A stretch of 64,000 nt of DNA from Clitoria ternatea. Its lineage: Eukaryota; Streptophyta; Magnoliopsida; Fabales; Fabaceae. This document shows, in pieces, positions 11,093 to 21,800 of this stretch; position 1 is the stretch's first letter; every line of letters begins with the position of its first letter. Below the pieces are notes generated by a model. It searched no databases, had not been told where the DNA came from, and saw only the letters and a list, made by a program, of their open reading frames with translations. The position numbers were made by a program, and so were the translations under genes. Location: positions 80,727,501 through 80,791,500 of the forward strand of contig CM075670.1 in NCBI GenBank assembly GCA_037962975.1, in the 5' to 3' direction.

Positions 11093-11888
11093 ATAGGTGA
11101 AAGGATGAAAGATGCTCTTCAACTCAACTGCGACACCTATGCTCCTGGCATCCAGATATTCTATGTCAATGTCAAAGCCAATTCTTCCAGATAAAATGAG
11201 ACACAAGTTTGAACAATTGGAAGAGGAGCATTTTAAAGTAATTTCAATTCAAACAAGCTGTGTCATTTTCCTGTGTTTTTGCCTGCAATGTTAATTTTCT
11301 TTTTTCCTGGGATATATATCTCTCTGACTCTCTTAACAGGAAGAGGCAGAGAGTAAGCAGTTGATGGATGTTAGTGAGGCTGTGAGGAAAGCTGCGGTCA
11401 GCAAGATTGTTGTTGAACAGAAGCTGTTGGAAAATGATGGTACTGAACATGAACAAGAAATGGAGGATGAAGAGTGCCTAGCACGTGACAAGGCCTTGCG
11501 AGAGGCATATCAGTAAAGGTGAGTGAAACTTTTCTATTCCTTTGATGAGTGAAAATTATATGATATGAATGTTATACAGTAAAGAAATGATGGATGGTAT
11601 TCATTTTTCAAATCAAGTGTAAGAAGGCAAGTTGAAGAGAACAGTATCTGGAAGAATAGCTCCAAATTGCTTCTTGCATCCATGGCTGAAAATAAGACAA
11701 TAATTTTTGTCGAGGCTAAGGTATTTTCATTTTCTATCACTGCTATTTCAACCTTTGTTTGTGCTTCTATACTGCAGGCTTGACTTTGTAGGTTCTTTCT
11801 GCAGGTTCCACCTATAGCTTTGGATCAGCCATTCTATGAAGGATTTCTACATTTTCAGATAACAAGTGGTCCATTGTGGTATACATGA
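11093..11888 (+). pseudogene. ERLIN-like (SPFH/prohibitin-domain) gene remnant
   Basis: Four exon-like blocks resemble the C-terminal half of plant ERLIN-type ER-membrane proteins. Block 1, 11093-11237: GERMKDALQLNC, YAPGIQIF, then KPILPDKMRHKFEQLEEE. Block 2, 11341-11519: SEAVRKAAVSKIVVEQKLLE. Block 3, about 11619-11719: LLASMAENKTIIF. Block 4, 11805-11888: VPPIALDQPF. The breaks have intron-like GT and AG borders. A frameshift near 11176 splits block 1, block 2 ends in TAA just before its donor, a short stretch between blocks 1 and 2 seems lost, and the SPFH core is absent. I judge it a decayed partial copy. It lies tail-to-tail with the ureide permease. Confidence 0.72.
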
Positions 11889-12885
11889 AATTGGGAAGCT
11901 CCTATGCTATCTGAGATCTTATTCACGTTGTTATGGTGCACAGTTCAAATTGTTCCATAAATCAGTAGTTATATTCACATTATTATGCTTAAATTTGGTG
12001 TGCACTACCTACCGTGTCATTTCCCATCTTCCGAAGTCTTCTTAATAAGCCAAAAGAAAGGAAATCTTCTAATAGTTAAAGAATATGTTTTGATTTTCAT
12101 ACTTTTATGGTCTAATGATGCTGCAATTTGAATTGAATTTGATGTCAAACATGTTTAGAGAATAAAGTATGCTGATGTGCAAAGAAGCCTATTTTCTCAC
12201 CTAGCAAGAATTCTTTCAGGTAAACCATTTTTAATACATTAATCTGAGCCCTTTGTCACTTTTGCCGTTGAAGTGGAGGCATCAAAGGGTAGGATGATGC
12301 CAATTGGAGATGTTCAAACTCAATCTGATAAATGGGCTCTGGTAATTACATCCAATAAGAGTATAGCAGAAGGAGACCATTTAGTGGCTAACTAATGAAG
12401 TTGAATCAAGTTTACAGTCACCAATTTCGGAAACTAATTTTACAAAGCAAAGTTAATTGGTTCTATATATAATCATGAATGCAGGGCTATTATTGAAAGC
12501 ATCCTTGTGATAACTTTAGTCTATTCTAATGTTTATAATATTATTGCAATCAATAACAAAATGAAGCAAGAAAGATAAATATTTTGTTGTACAAATTTTC
12601 AGCTAAATTCAAATGTACAAAAAAATCCCATAACAATTAAGATAAAAAAAATAATATTTCAACCCTATTCCTGCTTAATTTCATATCATACACCCTTTTT
12701 CGAGTAGTTTGTTTTGTCTCTGATTGAGATCCAATGAATAAGAAGAATACTTCACCCTTAACTGGGTTGCAATCTCATTAATGTGTGTGCAGTCTAATTA
12801 TTCCATGGCATATGCTTCAATGTTCTATGACAACTTAATCCGTCATTTCAATGACTTGGAATATTTATGAGCAGCTTCTTTTCAG
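11889..12885. other. Spacer between ERLIN-like remnant and ureide permease
   Basis: Mostly AT-rich. Two short plus-strand stretches look weakly exon-like: about 12163-12220 (KYADVQRSLFSHLARILSG) and about 12272-12340 (VEVEASKGRMMPIGDVQ). I cannot assign them to a family. The right part should contain the 3' UTR and poly(A) signal of the minus-strand permease. Confidence 0.4.
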
Positions 12886-15800
12886 CTATGATCGTTGTTC
12901 CCTATGCCCTGATGATGCCATGAGCACAGCAACAGCCACTATAAACATAAACAACATACTTCCTAGCAGTATATATGTTCTTCTTGATGATTTCCGGTAC
13001 TCACCAAACAGAACAATGCCCCAAAAAGTGCTCACAAGTGGAAGTGCCTGTTTTATCAACACAAATTCATATCATGAAATGATTCAATAATTCACTCAAC
13101 ACAAATATTAATAAAATTCAGTGGTGATTTCTCTGTTTTTTCTTTTTCTTTTTAATAAAGTATCATATTGATTAATCCTTTTGAGTTTCAGAGATCATCA
13201 AAATAGGTTTTACCCCTCCTAAAAAGTCCTATCTATATACAAACCATGATTTAAACCGCTATCAACATGGTCAAATAATATATTGCCGAAGAAGGTTTGT
13301 TTTTTTATTTTCATTTTCAGTTGATATAATTAACAAAATGCTACCTTGTTTAGAGGGCATTCGATGTTTCCATAATTGTATAAATGAAAATTGTAAATGA
13401 CAAGATGTCGATAAATGACAAGTGTAATAAAATGATGAATAATATGTGCCACACTTGTTATAATTTTGGCTACTTTTCACACTTGTAATATGCCTCATGT
13501 AAACAAAAAGAGCCCAAACCTTGCATGTTTTTGTTTGTGATAGAAGTGATGAAACTAACCTGGACAGCATCTGCTGCTGCATATCCTGCAGCTTGACCTC
13601 CCATAAATTGGAGGCCATTTCCAAACCCACAAAGGAGACCAGCCAACAGGGCCCAGCTCCTGCCATTCCAATCTCCCAAATAAGCCTTCAATGATGACTT
13701 GGGTAAGTTCAAGATAGGGTGGTAAAGGAAGGTGGTGTTTAGAATTATGGCAAGAACAAAACAAGAGACAGAAAAATAGAAGAAGGCGGTGTAAACTGTC
13801 AAATGGGGAACCCCTTCTTTTAAAGTATGCCATTGGTCATTTGTTGCCAAATTGAATGCTGGTGAGAACAAAGAGAAGCAAAGTCCAGCAAAGAAAACTA
13901 TAGCCAAACCAATCAAACTGCTATTCCCAAAAACCTGCAGCAGAATTTCTGAGTGAGATATAGGATTAAGTCCAAGGAGTTCGTTTCTAACTAGTGTATG
14001 TGCAGCACAAGGTTGATTGACCGATTTGGATCCTCTCATGCTCTCATGTTAGCAAGTAGCATCAACATGACATTGTCATGTTAGTGAGGGAATGGTCCAA
14101 AGAAGTTATATAAAATCCATTATTATTTATGTAGGGTCCACTATTTATTTTGTTATATCTTTCCCTTTCTAACATGACAATCTTTTCAACAAGAGAGGAT
14201 CTCAATCCATTGATTAATAGAATGCTGGTTTAAAATCATCATCCTATAACACATTGAATATTTATAAATTATAGTCACTTGCCTTAATAGCTCTTCTTTT
14301 CTCAAGCTCTATGAGGAAAACTGCAGTTCCTGCTTCAAAATTCTCCAGAGAATTACTCCCCCTCTCAAGATCCTTTGATTTAACTACACAGTTAATATAT
14401 ATTGAAAAGGTAGAATAAGTTGGCATGTTATCCAATAAAACAATCCCACATGTTGAACCCTACTAGAGCTTCTTACCAATATTTTCTTCCTTCAAAGAGT
14501 TCCTGGAAAAATAAAAGTTGCTGATAGAATTAGCAACATGCTACCAAATTTAGATAGCAATGGACAGACAGCAACAAAATCAAATACAATCATTGACAAA
14601 ATGCAGCAGAACTTAAAACAGCAGTATGCTAATAATCCTACGAAGAACATATATGGAAAACTATAAACAACTGAATCAGCACTCATTAAATTCAGGTAGC
14701 TAAGATAACTATAGCAACCAAATTCAAAACCAGCTAAAGTGCTTCTGCATCTGAAGTCAGAAAGAAAGAAGAAATTATTTCTTACAGTAGTAAGAAAAAC
14801 ATTGCACCAACACAAATACAACCACTTGATTTGTAGGGACAATGGTATTTATGAATTCATTAAGGAAAAAGGGGGTAGGAAAAAAGAGTCTCCTCTTGTA
14901 TTGAGTTACTGCTTGTTAATATTCATTGAGTTGTGTTTAACAAAACCCCCTTGATACCAATATAAGTACTTTAGGTTTTCTCTACCGAAACACTTAGTAG
15001 ACTAGCACATTGGAGGTCCCTTTTATAGGGCTTAGGTACAAAGAGATTAAGTTTCTTGAAGGGGTAACTCATTAAATGCTATGATTACAGGTTTAAATGA
15101 GAGAATATTCTGAAGACTCCTATCTATCTTGTTAAGATTTGAGAATTAAATTCTCTGATAATCGATTACCATTGTGTGTAATCGATTATCAAAGAGTGAA
15201 AACTCTGATTGAGTAACTTTTTAAATTTTGAGACGCCAAATGGTATGACCTTTCAAAGGTGTAATGCCAAATGGTATGACTTTTCAAAAGGTGTAATTGA
15301 TTACCATTGTGTTGTAATTAATTACATGCCTTTTCAGTAAATTTAAAGAGTCTCAACCTTTTATGAAGAGTTATAACAATTCATAAATTTGTGTCCCTTT
15401 AATTCAAAAGATGTCTGATCAACATCTATATAAAGGGATCCAAGTACATTACTCAGACACAGAAATAAAACACAAATTAAATTTCTTTCATCCTTTGTTC
15501 TTGTTTTGCAACAATACAAGAGTGAGTATTGTTGTTGAATCTTCTTTGTATCTCAAAATTGGATTTCGTGATACCCACACTCTATAGGGACGAAATACTA
15601 ATTTTAGGAAAGTGCTCTGCATGCCTAGAAGATCATATCAAGTCCTCTAAATTGTTGTTCATCTTTTGGTTCACCCTTACTTTGGAAAATTGTTCCAACA
15701 ATCTAAAATTAGTATTTCCAAGAAAAATGGCAACAATCCGTGATATGTCTACAAATTTCCACAAATTAGACAAATTTGAAGGCGTTGGTTTTCGTAGATG

Positions 15801-18800
15801 GCAAAAGAAGATGCACTTCCTCCTCTCCGCCCTTAATGTGGCCTATGTTCTTAGCACTCCACAACCAAAGGAGAGAGAAGAGGAAACTTTGGAAGAACAA
15901 AGAAAGAGGCACAAGTGGGAGAATGATGATTACATATGCCGTGGTCACATTCTGAATGGCATGACCGATGCATTATTCGATGTGTATCAGTATGTAGAAT
16001 CGGCCAAAGAATTGTGGGATCAACTTGAAGGCAAATACATTTCTGAAGATGCATCAAGTAAGAAATTCCTTGTTAGTAATTTTAATAATTATAAGATGAG
16101 TGATGCTAGACCTATAATGGAACAATTCCATGAAATCCAAAGAATCCTTGGAAGTTTTAGGCAACATAATATTGCTATGGATGAGACTTTTATTGTTTCT
16201 TCTATAATTGATAAATTACCACCCAATTGGAAAGATGTGAGAAATTCTTTAAAGCACAACAAGGATGATATAAGTGTTGAACAATTGGCAACACATCTTC
16301 GAATTGAAGAAGGAATCCGTCTACAAGATGGTAATAAGGATTCTAGCAATCCTAATCTGTCCACTGTTAATATGGTGGAAGATGAGAAATCAAAGGCAAT
16401 ACCAAAGTTCAAGAAAAGGCCCTTTAATTTCAATAAAGGAAGTAGGAACAAGAGGCCTAAATTTGGTAAGGCAAATCAACAAGCAACTTGTTGGGAGTGT
16501 GGCAATTCCGGTCACATGAAAAGAGATTGTACAATCTGGAAAAGGAAAATGGCCAAGAATGGTGGAAAGCAAGGTCAAGGCAATTCTAGCCAAGACCAAC
16601 CTAAGAAAGGTAATTTTGCACACATTGCACATAATTCCAATTTGAATTTTGTGGAAATGGTTTCTGAAATCTTCTGTGTGCAGACTGATGATTCTTGGTG
16701 GATCGACTCAGGAGCTTCAAGACACGTGTGTAAAGATCGGTCTCTATTCAAATCCTTGAAGGAAGGTGACAATGGAGAAGTTCTTTACATGGGAAATGAT
16801 TCTATGGCTAAAGTCCTAGGTTGTGGACAAGTAGAATTATTACTTAGTTCTGGAAAATCACTTGTATTAAGAGATGTACTATATGCTCCAGAATTAAGGA
16901 GAAACTTAGTGTCTGGAGTAATCTTGAATCGATTAGGTTATAAATTGGTATTTGAAGCTGATAAGTTTGTACTATCTAAAGGTGGTGTATTTATTGGTCT
17001 AGGATATCTCTATAACAATATGTTTAAATTAAGTACAATAAATCGTGTTATTGATTCTGCTTATATTATTAATCATGATTCTTCTTTATGGCATTTTCGT
17101 CTTGGACATGTTAATTATCGAAAACTACATTCTATGTCTAAATTTGATCTGATTCCTCCATTTGATTTGAACATAGAAAAGTGTAGAACATGCATGCTAA
17201 CAAAGATAACAAGAAAACCTTTTCCTAATATTGAAAGGAATTCAACTTTGCTTGAATTAGTACATAGTGATTTATGTGATTTTCATAGTACACCTTCATT
17301 AGGAAATAAGAAATATATGATAACATTCATTGATGATCATACACGCTTTTGCTATGTTTATCTTTTGTTTACGAAAAATGAAGCCTTAGAAAAGTTTAAG
17401 GTTTATAAAAATGAAGTAGAATTGCAACTTAATACTAAAATTAAAAAGTTGAGAACTGATAAAGGTGGTGAATATTATGATCCAATTTATTTTCAATCTG
17501 TGGGTATTATCCATGAAACAACTACTGCATATACACCACAACAAAATGGTATAGCAGAAAGAAAGAATAGGACTTTGGAAGAAATGGTTAATTCTATGTT
17601 GTCCTATTCTGGTCTAAGTGATGGATTTTGGGGTGAAGCCATGTTAACGGCTTGTTATATTCTAAACCGAGTTCCGATAAAAAGGAATGAGGTAACCCCG
17701 TATGAGCTTTGGTATAAAAGAAAGCCAAATTTGACTTATCTCAAAGTTTGGGGTTGTAGGGCAATTGTAAAAATACCGGAACCCAAGCGTAAGAAATTGG
17801 GTGAAAGAGGAATTGAATGCATTTTTATAGGTTATGCTGAACATAGCAAAGCCTATAGGTTCTATGTAATAGGACAAAATGATTATGTGTCACTACATTC
17901 AATCATAGAATCTAGAGATGCAATTTTTGATGAAAGGAGATTTTCTTCAATTCCTCATTCAAAGGATTTAACTCCTAATACCAATATTGAAGAATTGGAT
18001 CAAAGCTTGATTGATCAAGGATCAAATGTTCAAACTCTAGATGAGAATGATGCTTCCACATCTCAACCTAAAAGAAGTAAAAGGGCAAGAAAAGAAAAAT
18101 CCTTTGGCCCAGATTTTCATGTGTACTTAGTTGAAGGTACAAGAGATTCTATCTTAACAAAGTTCTCATATTGTTATAATATAGAAGAAGATCCATTGAC
18201 ATATCAAGAGGCTATGAGGTCTCAAGATGCTGCTTTCTGGAAAGAAGCAATTAATGATGAGATGGAATCCATCATGGGAAATAACACATGGATTTTGGTT
18301 GACTTACCTCCTAAGTGTAAACCAATAGGATGTAAATGGATTTTCAAGAAGAAAATCAAAGCTGATGGAACTATTGATAAGTTTAAAGCACGTTTAGTGG
18401 CACAAGGGTTTAGACAAAAACCTGGAATCGATTATTTCGATACATATGCACCTGTGGCTAGAATCTCCACTATAAGGTTATTAATAGCACTTGCTGCTAT
18501 TCATAAACTTGTGATACATCAAATGGATGTCAAGACTGCATTCTTAAATGGAGAACTAGAAGAAGAAGTGTATATGAAACAACCTGAAGGTTTTGTTATG
18601 GAAAACCAAGAACACAAGGTCTGTAAATTGATTAAATCCTTGTACGGATTGAAACAAGCGCCAAAACAATGGCACCAAAAGTTTGATGACGTTGTATTAT
18701 CAAATGGTTTCAAAATAAACAATTCAGATAAGTGTGTGTATAGTAAATTTGATGACAAAGGTAATGGTGTCATAATTTGCTTGTATGTGGATGACATGCT

Positions 18801-21800
18801 GATTTTTGGAACAAATTTAGATCAAGTAAATTTGGCCAAAACATTTCTATCATCATATTTCTCCATGAAAGATATGGGAGAAGCTGATGTCATCCTAGGT
18901 ATAAAAATTAAGAGAGACAATGAGAAACTTATCCTGTCTCAATCACATTACATTGAGAAAGTTCTCAAGAAGTTCAATAACTTTGAATGCTCTCTTGTTT
19001 CAACTCCTATGGACCCAAGTTTAAAGATATTACCTAATGGTGGTAAGGCTATTTCACAATTAGAATATGCAAGGGTAATAGGATGTTTGATGTATGCAAT
19101 GACAAGTACAAGGCCAGATATCGCATTTGCGGTAGGTAAACTGAGTAGATATACTAGTAACCCTAGTTTATCACATTGGCAAGCTGTACGTCGAGTACTT
19201 AAGTACTTAAAGAAAACTATTGATTATGGTTTGACATATAGTGGTTATCCTTCAGTTTTGGAAGGATATTCTGATGCAAGTTGGATTACAAACCAAGAAG
19301 ATCACTCTTCTACTAGTGGTTGGGTTTTCCTCTTTGGAGGAGGAGCAATTTCTTGGTCATCTAAGAAACAAACTTGCATTACTGATTCCACTATGGCTTC
19401 AGAATTTATAGCTTTAGCTTCAGCAGGAAAGGAAGCTGAATGGCTAAGGAATCTCATGTTTGAGATACCACTGTTACAAAAACCAATATCACCTGTAGCA
19501 ATACATTGTGACAATGTTGCAACTTTGGCTAAAGCTTATAGTCAAGTGTACAATGGAAAATCAAGACATATAGGTGTGAGACATAGTTATGTCCAAGGAC
19601 TTATCAAGGATGGTATTATTACCGTTGATTTCGTTCGAACAAAGCTTAATTTGGCTGATGGTTTTACAAAGGCATTGGCTAAAGATTCCATCTCTAGAAT
19701 GTCTATTGAAATTGGAATGGAGCCCATAATTAATCACTAGTAAGGGAATCTTAACTTAACGCTTAATATGACATTAAGTCTTAAGTTCAATAAGATTAAA
19801 TCTCTTATTTGATGATTGAAAGCACAAGGGTGCTTTGGACCTGTGATGTAAGGAGGTTGAATAATTCTTAATTGATTTCTTGAATTTATGTTTTATCGCA
19901 GGAACATGTTTTACCTAAGAAATCAACCTATGTAAGTGCGAAGTTTGGCCGCTTCAAGAAGTCAAAGGGCAATGACTTTGATGCACTTATGAATAGATAT
20001 GGATGCATGGCCCTATTGTGTCAAGTACAACAAGAACATGTAGTTTATCTTATATGTAGTTGTATCTTCAAGTTTCATTATGTATTATATCGGTTCAATC
20101 GTTTCGATACCAATAAAATACGATTTCTTGGAATGTATACTCTACTAAGTGGAAGTTCAAGTCTATGTACACTTTCATTTACGTGTAAGATTGTATATAT
20201 TAAATTTAAATTTGTGTGTAGTAATTGTTTAATACTCTCAAATGGGGGAGGATTGTTAAGATTTGAGAATTAAATTCTCTGATAATCGATTACCATTGTG
20301 TGTAATCGATTATCAAAGAGTGAAAACTCTGATTGAGTAACTTTTTAAATTTTGAGACGCCAAATGGTATGACCTTTCAAAGGTGTAATGCCAAATGGTA
20401 TGACTTTTCAAAAGGTGTAATTGATTACCATTGTGTTGTAATTAATTACATGCCTTTTCAGTAAATTTAAAGAGTCTCAACCTTTTATGAAGAGTTATAA
20501 CAATTCATAAATTTGTGTCCCTTTAATTCAAAAGATGTCTGATCAACATCTATATAAAGGGATCCAAGTACATTACTCAGACACAGAAATAAAACACAAA
20601 TTAAATTTCTTTCATCCTTTGTTCTTGTTTTGCAACAATACAAGAGTGAGTATTGTTGTTGAATCTTCTTTGTATCTCAAAATTGGATTTCGTGATACCC
20701 ACACTCTATAGGGACGAAATACTAATTTTAGGAAAGTGCTCTGCATGCCTAGAAGATCATATCAAGTCCTCTAAATTGTTGTTCATCTTTTGGTTCACCC
20801 TTACTTTGGAAAATTGTTCCAACATATCTAGGTATAACGAATCTTAGGGGGAACAAGCTAGGGTGCTCATCCAAATACTAACAGAGTCATTTAGCAGCAA
20901 CATATGACAGCAACATTACATTACACCTAAACCTCCCACTGTTAGTTTCCTAACCCCAAAGAGATATGAAGATCCATTAAAACTCAAATACATACCCAAC
21001 TATTAAAGACAACAGCTAAGCCATCTAATAGGTGAATTGCACCAGCATGCATAAGATAAACCAGCAGTATCACTTCTAATACCATCTTATATTTGGATAT
21101 TAAACCTAACTTAATTCTAAAAGCTAACTCAGGATGAGGATTACACTCACTTTATATACTATTAATTGGTTACATCTCTAGTCAATGTGGAATTTTAAAC
21201 ATTTACAAAGTAGTTATGATAATTCCCTAAGCATATGTTTACTCCTGCTTTCTATTTGCGAGTATTATTCTTAATTATACAATTTATAATGTCTTCAGTC
21301 TACCCTCCCACCCCACTCATCTCCTCATAACTCCTTGCTTTCCCCTTTTCTCTAAACTCCCAAGCTATCCCAAACGCATTTGCCTGATTTTGTTTCCAAA
21401 TGAAACCTATATTAGGGGAATTGCCTCTCCCTCCACTTCCCTTTAGATGGCAGAGAAATAAAAAGGATGAAAGGAAGCATACAGGGTCAAAAGCGAGTTG
21501 ACAATAGTATTAAGGAATCAGTAAGGAGCATAAACCATAATTTTAAAACATATAACTAGTCATATCTCAATATAATTGTAAGAAAAAAACACATACAAAG
21601 TTCCATCTTTATAATCACCACTTGTGTAATTGTTGAGCTTGGCTTTATTATCAGCAGTATTAGATGAATGAACAGCAGAACCTACACAAACTGCAATCAG
21701 AAAGCAGCCAACTCCTGGGAAAAGGATCTCAGCTCTATTGATTTTGTCATCCAAAAAATAATTCAAGGTTGTGCCTGTTACAATTGGAACAAAGATAGCG

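Larger units (their letters stand above)
15130..20824 (+). mobile_element. Complete Ty1/copia retrotransposon in intron 3 of the ureide permease
   Basis: The two LTRs (15130-15700 and 20254-20824) are both 571 bp and show no difference by eye. They bracket one uninterrupted gag-pol frame. The target duplication TATCT lies at 15125-15129 and 20825-20829. Domain order protease, integrase, RT, RNase H identifies Ty1/copia. Identical LTRs and an open frame mean a very recent insertion, possibly still able to move. It runs antisense to the permease. I could not assign the copia lineage with confidence. Confidence 0.95.

Noticed and set aside
15529..15726. In-frame N-terminal extension of the copia polyprotein (MLLNLLCISKLDF...).
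   Set aside because: It lies in the LTR and is repeated in the 3' LTR at 20653. The gag starts naturally at 15727.
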